Part shown: in pieces, positions 1 through 8,564 of the stretch | Layout: every line of letters begins with the position of its first letter | Position numbering within the stretch: the stretch's first letter is position 1 | The notes under the pieces: generated by a model | Database searches by the model: none | The model's input: the letters and a program-made list of their open reading frames with translations, nothing else | Told to the model about the DNA's origin: nothing | Translations under genes and position numbers: made by a program | Source: Armatimonadota bacterium | GTDB lineage: Bacteria > Armatimonadota > UBA5829 | Assembly: GCA_039679645.1 (NCBI GenBank) | Contig: JBDKUO010000066.1 | Coordinates: 51,668 to 115,667 of the forward strand | Direction of reading: 5' to 3' | Length of the DNA: 64,000 nucleotides

Positions 1-459
1 ACGGAGAGTTGGGACAATGCGTATTTGAAAGCCTGCAAGGGTGATCCGCAGGATCAGCCGGACTTGATTCTTTGCACCGGCGCAATATTCAACTGGTATA
101 ACGCTTTGCTCCTGAAGAATGAGCGTTACGAAGACCCGAAACTTGCTGAGGCTGGTTTCAGGAACCTGATGTATAAGAATACCGTCGTGGTCTGGGATGG
201 TCACTGCCCTGGGCCATCTAACTCCGATATTCACTCCGAGTATGCCTCTCTGGCCGGTGAGTCGACCTACATTCTGAACACCAAGTATATCAAGCTCAGA
301 CCTGACAGCTTGTGTGCGAAGAAGTTTATAACTAAGGGCCGTCACGAGATGGAGAACGTAGACGCGGATCGAATCCTTCAGATTTGGGAAGGCCAGATGA
401 CCTGCACCATGCCGAACAAGCAGGTCAAGATCGCTAACAAGACTGCTCCGACGAGCTAA
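1..459 (+). CDS. Phage major capsid protein, C-terminal part (5' truncated by window)
   Basis: The reading frame is open from base 1 and ends at 459, so only the last 152 residues are present. The segment contains a pattern typical of HK97-fold phage capsid C-termini: a stretch about an introduced probe residue (WYNALLLKNERYED), then GFRNLMYKNTVVVWD, which matches the usual 'GF..l.fkg.pvv.D' block before the C-terminal strand. In such proteins this part forms the A-domain and closes the shell. It is followed within 10 bases by another virion gene, and all genes up to 19.9 kb are phage-like and co-directional. The assignment rests on this pattern and on gene order rather than on a full-length match. 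An in-frame TTG at 25 is only an internal codon. Confidence 0.6.
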   Translation, partial: TESWDNAYLKACKGDPQDQPDLILCTGAIFNWYNALLLKNERYEDPKLAEAGFRNLMYKNTVVVWDGHCPGPSNSDIHSEYASLAGESTYILNTKYIKLRPDSLCAKKFITKGRHEMENVDADRILQIWEGQMTCTMPNKQVKIANKTAPTS

Positions 460-467
460 GGGGGTGA

Positions 468-965
468 ATGATATTGGAGTCTATTAGACGTGTTAGTTAC
501 GATTATACTGCCGATGACGCAGGACAGGTCATAACCGGGCGCAAGGGTGAGGAATACATTGTTGCGTATTGGGACGGTTCTGCTCCCGCGTCTATTGCAA
601 AGGGTCAGCCGGTCGTGATCGGCTATGGTGTCGATGGATCGGATAACATTGGTCCGAAAGTGGCTGCTATTACAACCTCTGCAGTTCCACAGAGGCCTGC
701 TGTGGCGCTCGATGCGCTTACGACTGCGGGCTGGTATGCGTTCCAGGTCACGGGCGATGCTTATGGCTTGGTCACAGGCAGTGCTGATATTTCAGCGGCA
801 GGCAAACTGCTCGAACTGCTGAATGGCGCGACTTCGTTTACTTATGACGGAGCTGCAAGAACTGTAGGCAGTGCCGCTATATCGGGCGAAGCCTACACTA
901 CTGCTAATGCTGCGCTCAAGGCGATTTATCTTTTTGGTGAACCGGTTCAGATAGCCGCAACTTAG
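468..965 (+). CDS. Small virion protein, possibly capsid decoration/stabilising protein
   Basis: 165 residues starting at an ATG preceded by GGGGGTG 3 bases upstream. It lies 8 bases after the capsid gene. The sequence is rich in Gly, Ala, Thr and Val with many short beta-type segments (for example GEEYIVAYWDGSAP, GWYAFQVTGDAYGLV), no Cys and no membrane segment. This composition and the position directly after the major capsid gene resemble phage head decoration or capsid-stabilising proteins. I do not recognise a specific family, so the role is inferred from position. Confidence 0.5.
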   Translation: MILESIRRVSYDYTADDAGQVITGRKGEEYIVAYWDGSAPASIAKGQPVVIGYGVDGSDNIGPKVAAITTSAVPQRPAVALDALTTAGWYAFQVTGDAYGLVTGSADISAAGKLLELLNGATSFTYDGAARTVGSAAISGEAYTTANAALKAIYLFGEPVQIAAT

Positions 966-987
966 TTTCTTCTGATTGATCGGTCGG

Positions 988-1029
988 GCTGCTGGTAGTG
1001 GTTCCATTCTCCTTTCCACTACCGGCAGC
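988..1029 (+). other. Stem-loop between capsid genes and connector genes
   Basis: Left arm 988-1001 and right arm 1016-1029 pair over 14 bases with one G-U, around a 14-base pyrimidine-rich loop. No T-run follows; instead the AAGGTG ribosome binding site of the next gene starts 4 bases later. In many phages a leaky terminator after the capsid genes sets the ratio of capsid to tail transcripts, and an RNA-processing hairpin could do the same. Structure is seen; function is inferred. Confidence 0.5.
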
Positions 1030-1044
1030 ATTAAGGTGATTGTT

Positions 1045-1242
1045 ATGTATGCTCCTGATAATTTTAAACCTGTCCCGGATCGTGGGCGTTCTGTGGCTGC
1101 TGATTATATCCCTAAGAGCCTGCGTGCTGTACCGGGTTATGCCAATCCTGGTGAGCGTGATAAAGACAAGGCTGCACCTGAGAATATCGAGAGTCAAGGG
1201 CTGAAGCAAAGCAAGCACAGAAAGACAGAGGCAAAGAAGTGA
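1045..1242 (+). CDS. Small basic phage protein, unknown function
   Basis: 65 residues, from ATG 1045, which has AAGGTG 6 bases upstream; the upstream in-frame start at 976 lies before the hairpin and lacks a ribosome binding site. The protein is charged and Lys/Arg-rich toward the C-terminus (QSKHRKTEAKK), with a Pro/Arg/Asp-rich middle, and looks largely unstructured. It overlaps the next gene by four bases (GTGA), so the two are probably translationally coupled. No family recognised; position suggests a minor virion or assembly protein. Confidence 0.5.
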   Translation: MYAPDNFKPVPDRGRSVAADYIPKSLRAVPGYANPGERDKDKAAPENIESQGLKQSKHRKTEAKK

Positions 1243-1964
1243 CAAAGAAAGACTTGGCCAAACTTGTGCGCTCGCACCTAGATGAACTCAGTGGCACTTG
1301 GCTCAAAGATACTTCGTCCGATCCGCTCGGTTCGTTCTCTATTTACGACTATCTCGACCTCGCGTATAAGCAATATGCGAAAGAGACAGAGTGTTTCAAG
1401 GTCAATTATACCAAGGCTGCTGTGGTCGGCACGGATATCTATAAAAACAGCGACTTCGGCACGAGTGGTGCTGGTGGCCGCATTTTCAATTTGATATATG
1501 TTGCATTCAATTCAGTGACTATATATCCGGTCACAGAGTCACGGTTGGATGCTTACAATTCCAACTGGCGTTTTGCTGCAAATGGCACACCTACTAATTG
1601 GCTCAAATACAGCAATAAGTCTTTCAGGTTGTTTCCAAAGCCAAGTGCGGCTAGTGATATCTATATAGAAGGTTACGAAACGCCTGACATTTCCTCATTC
1701 ACGGAGGACACTGAGCCGGATATTGAGGAACTTGACCATTCGCTGCTTGCAGTCTATGCATCAATCCTGGTCACTGTGCGTGACCCATCTAACACAAATG
1801 CTATTCGTGCATCGCAATTATACCCGATATGGCAAGCTGGCATTGCCGATGCTCGTGACCGTATACATGGGCCTGGCAGTGCAGACGTGGAAGTAGCACG
1901 TGAAGCAGGAACGCAACGCGCTATGCCTGTTGCTGCACAGACAATAACACAGGCAGGAGGATAG
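1239..1964 (+). CDS. Phage head-tail connector / adaptor protein (T7 gp11-like position)
   Basis: 241 residues from a GTG that overlaps the preceding stop. The middle of the protein has the signature seen in many phage adaptor proteins: a Trp-containing helix, then TPTNWLKYSNKSFRLFPKP, a short strand (IYIEGYETP) and a conserved 'P.I.ELDHSLL..YA' helix near residue 165. These adaptors sit under the portal and join the head to the tail tube. The place between capsid and nozzle-like genes is that of T7 gp11. The C-terminus is Ala/Gln-rich and probably flexible. Family placement is by pattern, not alignment. Confidence 0.55.
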   Translation: MTKKDLAKLVRSHLDELSGTWLKDTSSDPLGSFSIYDYLDLAYKQYAKETECFKVNYTKAAVVGTDIYKNSDFGTSGAGGRIFNLIYVAFNSVTIYPVTESRLDAYNSNWRFAANGTPTNWLKYSNKSFRLFPKPSAASDIYIEGYETPDISSFTEDTEPDIEELDHSLLAVYASILVTVRDPSNTNAIRASQLYPIWQAGIADARDRIHGPGSADVEVAREAGTQRAMPVAAQTITQAGG

Positions 1965-1972
1965 ATAAACTT

Positions 1973-2392
1973 ATGGGTTTGAATGAAAATCTTAATCGTA
2001 TCCTCGATGGTGAAGGCTCTCAGCGTGTTGCCAGTAAATGGAAAGACTATGGTCTGATCATTGATGGTGACAATGGCGGCAATGGCAATTGGATTGCCGC
2101 TGGCGCATATGTAACTATCGATATATCCGGTGACCTTGGATGGGCTAAAACGCCAGCGTTTTTTGGAAAGTCCTCAAACGGCACATCAACGACATGCAAA
2201 ATGGTACGCGGCGACGGCGCAGGCAATTATGACGCCACCGAAACCACGGTTACTCTCTTTAACGATGCAGATACCTGGAAGAGCACTATCAGCACCACAC
2301 CCTGGTATGTAGGCTGGGGGATGCGAATAAAGGTCACAAATGGCGGCGGCTCATCTGCATGTGTCTGGCTAAGATTTGCTTTGATCGGATAG
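1973..2392 (+). CDS. Phage structural protein, unknown family
   Basis: 139 residues starting 8 bases after the adaptor, with AGGAGG 9-14 bases upstream. The N-terminal 25 residues are helical and charged; the rest is beta-rich with many Gly, Asn, Thr and Trp residues (GDNGGNGNWIAAGAYVTIDI, TTPWYVGWGMRIKVTNGG), like a small jelly-roll or fibre-associated fold. It has no membrane segment. It probably is a minor virion protein between the adaptor and the nozzle; I do not recognise a named family. Confidence 0.5.
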   Translation: MGLNENLNRILDGEGSQRVASKWKDYGLIIDGDNGGNGNWIAAGAYVTIDISGDLGWAKTPAFFGKSSNGTSTTCKMVRGDGAGNYDATETTVTLFNDADTWKSTISTTPWYVGWGMRIKVTNGGGSSACVWLRFALIG

Positions 2393-2401
2393 GAGGACAC
2401 A

Positions 2402-2623
2402 ATGGAACAGTTGATTGCTAATTTAACGAATGCCGGGTTGATATCCGATGGGGTTATCAGGCTCGATGAGTACCAGTCTGTAGATGTGGCTACATTCGAG
2501 TCATTCTTTGGCTCCACAGACGGCAGTTACGCTCAGCTCTGCGCCGCCGACGACAATGGCGATGGCACTACCAAGGGCTACAAACGGTTCTTCGATGCTT
2601 GGAAACAGGCGGGCATACTCTAA
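2402..2623 (+). CDS. Small acidic phage protein
   Basis: 73 residues, ATG 2402 with AGGAGG 7-12 bases before it and 9 bases after the previous stop. The protein is acidic, starts with two short helices (MEQLIANLTNAGL, DEYQSVDVATFESFF) and ends with an Asp-rich loop DDNGDGT followed by a helix, which looks like a single EF-hand-type calcium loop (D.NGDG). Small proteins of this type near tail genes can be chaperones or minor tail components. The function is unknown; the calcium-loop idea is only from the motif. Confidence 0.5.
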   Translation: MEQLIANLTNAGLISDGVIRLDEYQSVDVATFESFFGSTDGSYAQLCAADDNGDGTTKGYKRFFDAWKQAGIL

Positions 2624-2634
2624 AGGCTGGCGTC

Positions 2635-5550
2635 ATGCATTTCCCCAACATAGATTTTTCGGGCGGGCAGGTTGATCCCTCACTCTTGTTCACAGACAAG
2701 AGTGAGGCTATCAGCATGTCTGGGCTAGATCATTCTGCCGGTAACCTACAGGTGATGAAGGCGCCTGAGATGATACCATTCGCGTCCGACAATCCTCTGA
2801 GCGGAGACGTGGCAGAGGGCTTTATCACACTCCGCGACTACGTAACACCAAACGGTGATACAGTCCTGGTCGGCAAGCGCGGCGGTAGTCTCTGGGTCGG
2901 CACACAACGGTCTTGGCGCAGAAAATTACTGTCAAATATGGACTGGGAATTCGATATGCTCGACTCCAATGAGATATCGTCCGGTTATGGTATCAATCTT
3001 CCAATTGGCGAGAATCACGGCACTGCTCCATATAAGCTCAACAGAAATGGCAATGTCCGTTTCTTCGATGGCAATAGTTTCATCGAAACAAATGCTGCTG
3101 ACGCTTCTTCTTGTGTTGGCATTATGTGTTTCAGCGTGTGGGTGAAACCTGATCATTCTGTGCTGGCTAGTGGCGTTGGTGTCAACATTGTGCTGATCAG
3201 GGACACTGGTCTTCAGATATTTCTGGCACTGCTGAGCGGACGAGTTTACGCTTATATCTCAGGGAAGAATAGTTCCGGAACTGCAGTCACATACAATACT
3301 TATGCGACTGCTGCATCTACATTAACGTCTGCTTGGCACTTGGTGCAAATAACTTGGACAAATGGACAGTATCCGGTTTTGTATGTTGATGGAGAAGCAG
3401 TTGCTGTGGTGAATACTGGCACGCTTGATATACTCGCAGGCGTTTCAGTAAATGCCACAACTAAATTAGGGAAGGCTGATTACTATGGTGGCTTTCTCGG
3501 TCTTATGGGCACTGCGTCCTGCTATACGACACTTGTTCCTGATGGATTTCTTGATCAGTATGCTCACGAACTTCCCCGGTATCAAGATGCTGAGACTCCG
3601 ATCACATGGAAACCACTGTTGGGACGGGCATACTCAGGATCGGACAGCGTATATTTGGATTTACGAACATACTTGGGTGAACCCGAACAGTTTCAACAGG
3701 TAGGCAATAACCTATATTGCACGCCTATGCATGTGGCATCAGAAGACTATCCTATTCGATGGAGTGGCTTTTTTTATGATGCAGGTCGTGCTCAATCAAC
3801 CAGCACCACTGTTACGCTGACTATACCATCGCAAGATAAAGCCTATGGATGGTATATAACCATAACTCCACAGAATGCAGGTATTCGTGCTGGCGACACA
3901 ATCTATTTTGCGACATGGAATACCACTCTGTCTAGGTGGGTATGGGACTTAAAGAATGGTCGAGTTATCAAGAGTGTTTATTATGAAAGCTTTACCCTGG
4001 AGACTGGCTATGATACTACCGGCAAGGGGCATGCAGATGGTATATACTATGCTACTCAATTGCCGTATGTCATAGTCCGCACGCATCGTGTCGGAATGCC
4101 GGAAATGCCTGATCTGACCGCTGCATCGAGCGCTACGACCGGGACGCTGCCCGCAGGTAAATATGAGTATGTAGCTGAATATGGTAGTGATATGACAGGC
4201 TACAGTGGACTTGTCGCAATTAGCAATATTGTCACTCTCTCTGCAGCAGCCAGTATTCAGGTCAGTGGATGGTCGACCACTGTGCCGGAAAAGGATGTTG
4301 ATTGGCTTAAGATATACAGGTCGTATGATGACAACTCAGGCTCTGGATTCGATACGCCGAAGCTCGTAAACAAGATTGCGCGAGCAGATATCTACACCGC
4401 TTTGACGCTGCCTGCGAACTGGACAGACACCGGTGTCACTGCGGATTCTGGCAATCCATTAGGTAGTGACTCAGATCTGCGTTCCCGACCTGGTGCGATA
4501 TCCAATCTGATATATTTCAATGACCGGCTGTATGGTTTCGATGGCGCTGACCTGGTGGCGTCTACGCTGGGTTATTACGAGTATTTTCCTACCGAGCAAT
4601 GGAGCGCAACATCTTCATCGACTATCAATACGAATATCGGTTTGCGTGTGCCGATAGGCTCCGGCACTCACGACCCTATTGTGGCTATCGTGCCGGAAGA
4701 TGGCGCATATGAGACAACAGGTATCAAGGGTAGTGATCTCCTGCTTCTGCTCCGTAATCGTGCTGTCAGATGGTTCGGTGTCAATCTGGATGATTTTGAC
4801 CGCGAACCGGCCTTTGCCGAAGGTGGAATATCACAAGATTTTGCAATGAATGCCGGTGGTATGATCGTGTTCGGCTCGGATCATCACGTATTTGTGATGG
4901 CCTCAGGCAGCAATGCTCCGAACGCGGTGGAGGGTCGTCGATGGAGTCATGGACTGCCGGTAGGTGCGGATACACTCAAGAGGTGGAAGTGCGCATATTG
5001 GAACGGCTGGTATCTCTTCCTTGGAACTGAAACTGAGGGTTCAGACCCCGATACATTCTATATGTTTAACGTCGCCAAAGGCACCTGGACAAGTGTTCCC
5101 GGCAATTACCTTGATATATTCGTGCCAAGCAACGACCCTACTCGCAATGTGCTGGTTTCAGACGCAAATGGCAATGTTTATGATCTCTTTGCCTCAGCTA
5201 CCGCGCAGAGTATAGAATACAAGACTGGTCGACTTTCTCTGGAGTCATCTGCAGATGAGATTGTAGACGTTAAGCATATGCGCTTGGTGCGGATGTTCGT
5301 GCGTCCTGCAACTGCCAGTGACGTTGATCTGACTATTACGACTTTAGGTGATAATGCAAGCAGCACTTCATCAAAAACTGTTACCGTGCCAAAAGGAACT
5401 GATCGGGTTTTAATAAAGGTTGAAGTTCCTATGGACGCAGTAAACCCGGCGCTTAAGATCACATCGGATACTGCTGTCTGGCCTTTTCAGATAGATATGT
5501 GCAATGTCGAATGCGCAGATCCACACGGTGACGGAACGGGGGTGAAGTAG
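2635..5550 (+). CDS. Tail-nozzle/tail-hub-like protein with inserted LamG-type domain
   Basis: 971 residues. I place the start at ATG 2635 because the upstream start at 2599 lies inside the preceding gene, while AAAGGCTGG precedes 2635. The N-terminus (FPNIDFSGGQVDPSLLF) matches the 'F.GG.vdP.l..r.D' opening of T7 gp12- and P22 gp10-like tail proteins, and residues about 340-900 alternate strands with repeated Trp and Gly positions, as in a beta-propeller platform. Residues about 130-300 resemble a concanavalin/LamG sandwich (FSVWVKPD, WHLVQITWTNGQYPVLYVDG), a carbohydrate-binding module absent from T7 gp12. It may help the virion attach to surface glycans. It abuts the next gene without a gap. 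Confidence 0.55.
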   Translation: MHFPNIDFSGGQVDPSLLFTDKSEAISMSGLDHSAGNLQVMKAPEMIPFASDNPLSGDVAEGFITLRDYVTPNGDTVLVGKRGGSLWVGTQRSWRRKLLSNMDWEFDMLDSNEISSGYGINLPIGENHGTAPYKLNRNGNVRFFDGNSFIETNAADASSCVGIMCFSVWVKPDHSVLASGVGVNIVLIRDTGLQIFLALLSGRVYAYISGKNSSGTAVTYNTYATAASTLTSAWHLVQITWTNGQYPVLYVDGEAVAVVNTGTLDILAGVSVNATTKLGKADYYGGFLGLMGTASCYTTLVPDGFLDQYAHELPRYQDAETPITWKPLLGRAYSGSDSVYLDLRTYLGEPEQFQQVGNNLYCTPMHVASEDYPIRWSGFFYDAGRAQSTSTTVTLTIPSQDKAYGWYITITPQNAGIRAGDTIYFATWNTTLSRWVWDLKNGRVIKSVYYESFTLETGYDTTGKGHADGIYYATQLPYVIVRTHRVGMPEMPDLTAASSATTGTLPAGKYEYVAEYGSDMTGYSGLVAISNIVTLSAAASIQVSGWSTTVPEKDVDWLKIYRSYDDNSGSGFDTPKLVNKIARADIYTALTLPANWTDTGVTADSGNPLGSDSDLRSRPGAISNLIYFNDRLYGFDGADLVASTLGYYEYFPTEQWSATSSSTINTNIGLRVPIGSGTHDPIVAIVPEDGAYETTGIKGSDLLLLLRNRAVRWFGVNLDDFDREPAFAEGGISQDFAMNAGGMIVFGSDHHVFVMASGSNAPNAVEGRRWSHGLPVGADTLKRWKCAYWNGWYLFLGTETEGSDPDTFYMFNVAKGTWTSVPGNYLDIFVPSNDPTRNVLVSDANGNVYDLFASATAQSIEYKTGRLSLESSADEIVDVKHMRLVRMFVRPATASDVDLTITTLGDNASSTSSKTVTVPKGTDRVLIKVEVPMDAVNPALKITSDTAVWPFQIDMCNVECADPHGDGTGVK

Positions 5551-6984
5551 ATGGGATTGTGGGGAAGCATCAAGAACACTGTAAAGAAAATTGCGAGTCC
5601 AGTGCTTACAGTCGCCGGTATTGCTACGGGCAATCCTCTTCTGACTAAGGCGGGTCTTGCTGCTGGAACACTATCTGCTCTTAGTTCAAGTGGTTCCGGT
5701 GGGACTACTTCAAGCAGCACTGATCCCAATGCAGTGCTGCAAGGCTATGTCACTCAGATGGCTGACAACAAGCAGGGCTATTCCAATCTATACAACATAC
5801 GCAATAACCAGTTAGGTGCGGTCGCGAGTGATCTACTTGGCTATGTGAACGGGGATAGCTCCAATACAAACGGCAGTGCGCCTGCTACGTTGTATGTGCC
5901 TACTTCTGACGAAGTGCTGTCGACTCGTCCAGAGCTGAAAACCTATGAGGGTTCCTTGGTTAATCCTACGAAGTCAGACTACACACTTAGTCCACGAATA
6001 GATACAACTACCGACCTGTCGAAAGCCACTGCGACTCCAACTTCATCGGCTAATACCAACTTAGGGAAGCTCGGGCAGGTTGCCACGTATGACTCATCCG
6101 GTATGCCGAGTGCTGATACTTTACTTGGTGTGCTGAATGACACTCCAGACCCTGACCAGATAGAGTCCAAAGTTGTCAGGGCTTATAACCAAATCAATGA
6201 CACTGACCTGAATAAGGAAGTAGCAGATCAGCAAGCAGAGCTGGACGCTGATGCAGCTCGCAGAGGTCTTACAGGCTCAAATATCAGCAATAGTGCAAAG
6301 ATAGGGCTTCGCAACTGGCAACGTTCTACAGGCGCGGAACAGGGTGCTGAAGGTGTCCTTGCCGGTATAAATGCCGCTGCGAATGCACGATCTGAGCGAA
6401 CGTCTAACGCTGAGGCCGCAGATACTGCTCAAATGAACCGTTATGAGCTTGCTCAGGACTTGGCTTCGAAGAATCGGGAAGCACAGGAGAACTATGCCAA
6501 TTCTCTTGATACGCAGGATACGAACCTGCGCCAAGAGGCAATCGATAGAATGCTCAAACAGCAGGAGGCTAATCTTGCTGAGAATCAGGATCGCAAAACA
6601 CAAGACCAGTCACAATCTGATCTCAATAGAGAGTATTGGAACGATGTAAACAATACTACCGGTCAGAACCGGGATTGGTTCAACGAGGATCAGAGTGCAA
6701 AGGATTCCCGTTGGTTGAGCGATGAAGCAATAGCGTCCGACCTGCACAACGAAAAGACTCAGAATATGTGGAATGCGCTCAATTGGCTCAGCAGCGATAC
6801 TAACCGATTAGGTGAGGCTGCTGACCTGACACCACTTATAAATGCTGAGAACGGTGTCATATCTAATAATAACCAGGCTTCACAGATTGCATCGCAGAAT
6901 AGTGCCAACAAGAATAACTTGTGGGCTGCCCTGTTGAGTGCTGCCGGAACAGCTTATGGAGCATACAAGGGGGCAAAGTCATAA
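5551..6984 (+). CDS. Putative internal virion / DNA-ejection protein 1
   Basis: 477 residues directly following the nozzle-like gene (the ATG follows its TAG). The N-terminal 45 residues form amphipathic and hydrophobic helices (MGLWGSIKNTVKKIASPVLT, then an Ala/Gly/Leu stretch), followed by a Ser/Gly linker, and residues 190-430 are rich in Gln, Asn, Glu and Ala, predicting long helices. P22 gp7/gp20 and T7 gp14/gp15 ejection proteins have this build: small, helical, Ala/Gln-rich proteins stored in the capsid and pushed into the cell envelope before DNA. No sequence family is recognised; the call is by composition and gene order. Confidence 0.5.
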   Translation: MGLWGSIKNTVKKIASPVLTVAGIATGNPLLTKAGLAAGTLSALSSSGSGGTTSSSTDPNAVLQGYVTQMADNKQGYSNLYNIRNNQLGAVASDLLGYVNGDSSNTNGSAPATLYVPTSDEVLSTRPELKTYEGSLVNPTKSDYTLSPRIDTTTDLSKATATPTSSANTNLGKLGQVATYDSSGMPSADTLLGVLNDTPDPDQIESKVVRAYNQINDTDLNKEVADQQAELDADAARRGLTGSNISNSAKIGLRNWQRSTGAEQGAEGVLAGINAAANARSERTSNAEAADTAQMNRYELAQDLASKNREAQENYANSLDTQDTNLRQEAIDRMLKQQEANLAENQDRKTQDQSQSDLNREYWNDVNNTTGQNRDWFNEDQSAKDSRWLSDEAIASDLHNEKTQNMWNALNWLSSDTNRLGEAADLTPLINAENGVISNNNQASQIASQNSANKNNLWAALLSAAGTAYGAYKGAKS

Positions 6985-8564
6985 TGAGCAACACCGGATT
7001 ATCTATAACGGCAGGACTCCTTCAGGGAGTCGGCAACTATTATGATGCTCTCAATCAGGGTCGTCGGCAGAAACGTCAAGACAAAGAGGATAAGGAAGAC
7101 CGGGACTATACGATTACGGAACGCAAGAAGAAAGACCTGTCCGATCTTGCTGCCAACTTTGATGACGTCAATTGGCAACTCTCCACGACGCCCGAGCAGC
7201 AGCAGACAGCACTTCAGCAATATAACGCAGGCGCGGCAGAAGTAGGTCTGCCTCAACGTCAGATACGTGATCTTGTTCCCGATGCTATGCTCAACGATGT
7301 GATGAAGTTGAAGCAGGCTGGGTATTGTGCTGATCAAACAAAAGTCTTCCTGGCAAAGACATATGGCAATGATCGGCTTCAACAGTTCCTGGGCGGGCAG
7401 ATGATGCCAAGCGTTCCTCAGTCACAGCAAAATCCAGCAACTGCGAGTGATCTTGCCAATGCTTCTACACAACAGGCTCCGGCGAGTGCCGCTGCACCTG
7501 GTACGCAGGTTTCCACTCCCCAATATCCTGCATATCTTAGCTCGAACTATCTGGGCGGTTTGGATACCGGATCGATGCAAGACAATCAGGCCGCTCCTAC
7601 GTCTGCTGTGGCCGGTAGCACTGAAGAGGTAGGTCAACAGCCATCAGATGCAACGGTATCGTCTGACACGTTGTCTACATTGTTCACTCCATTGAGCAAT
7701 TCCAAGACTGTGACGGCAGATAGAAAAATGCTGGGAAGTGCTATCGTAAATGGCACGATGTCCAACAAAGATGCTGTCGGCTGGTGGAGTAAGAATCATC
7801 CTGATATTCAGACACCTGACGAACTGTTTTTACTCAAACCGAAGCCGTCTGTGACGAACCAAGTCAACAAGTTTTCGGCAGAGGATAAGAAAGATGCTCG
7901 CAAGTATTATCGTCAAATGCGACAACAGGCTATGCAGGGTAAGGTTTCAAAGGATGAATGGTATAGTGATCCTATCCTTAAGGTAAACAAGTTTCCTGGG
8001 CTTTCTTCTGCTGCGCAGTTATCCCAGGATAAGACTGAGCAGGCTATGACACTTGCGATGGCTGCAAGCGATAGGGCAAATGCTGCGGCTGATCGGGCGG
8101 CGGCGAGGGCTGCACGTGGCAGTGGTGACAGCCGGAGTGGAAACGGCAGCAAAAGCGGCGTTGGCGGATCATCCGCGTCTAAGATGTCCGCAAAAGACAG
8201 AGGTATGGCTCAAAGATATGGCTTCAGCAGCGCATCTATCAACGCCGCTCCGCAAGAGGTGCTAAATAATATCGGCGTGATGATGAGCAGAGGACAGATT
8301 AAGCATGGTAAAGCAGGAAACTACGTCACTCCTGCAGGTCGGAAGGCTGTTATGGCTGTAAATGCCAAGTATGGTGGCAAGTCTGTGTCTTCCGTGTCCA
8401 CTTCATTTAGAACCCAGAGACCAGTGAATGAGATAAAATCCGCACTACAGGCGAATCCATCATATACGTGGGGCGAGTTCTGGTCTGACGTCCAGGCAGA
8501 GCATCCGGGTTGGAACAAAAAAGCCGTTTATGCAGTGTATCAGTCAGCCAAGCGAGGTCGGTAA
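6984..8564 (+). CDS. Putative internal virion / DNA-ejection protein 2
   Basis: 526 residues. The ATG at 6984 overlaps the previous stop by one base and has AAGGGGGC upstream; a longer in-frame start at 6921 lies in the previous gene. The N-terminus (SITAGLLQGVGNYYDALNQG) is followed by a highly charged helix (QKRQDKEDKEDRDYTITERK), a Gln/Ala/Ser-rich disordered middle and, near residue 370, Ala/Arg-rich helices. The last 90 residues look folded (KDRGMAQRYGF, NPSYTWGEFWSDVQAEHPGW). Like its neighbour it fits an ejection protein rather than a tail fibre. It overlaps the giant gene by one base, suggesting coupled translation of a set delivered together. Confidence 0.5.
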   Translation: MSNTGLSITAGLLQGVGNYYDALNQGRRQKRQDKEDKEDRDYTITERKKKDLSDLAANFDDVNWQLSTTPEQQQTALQQYNAGAAEVGLPQRQIRDLVPDAMLNDVMKLKQAGYCADQTKVFLAKTYGNDRLQQFLGGQMMPSVPQSQQNPATASDLANASTQQAPASAAAPGTQVSTPQYPAYLSSNYLGGLDTGSMQDNQAAPTSAVAGSTEEVGQQPSDATVSSDTLSTLFTPLSNSKTVTADRKMLGSAIVNGTMSNKDAVGWWSKNHPDIQTPDELFLLKPKPSVTNQVNKFSAEDKKDARKYYRQMRQQAMQGKVSKDEWYSDPILKVNKFPGLSSAAQLSQDKTEQAMTLAMAASDRANAAADRAAARAARGSGDSRSGNGSKSGVGGSSASKMSAKDRGMAQRYGFSSASINAAPQEVLNNIGVMMSRGQIKHGKAGNYVTPAGRKAVMAVNAKYGGKSVSSVSTSFRTQRPVNEIKSALQANPSYTWGEFWSDVQAEHPGWNKKAVYAVYQSAKRGR

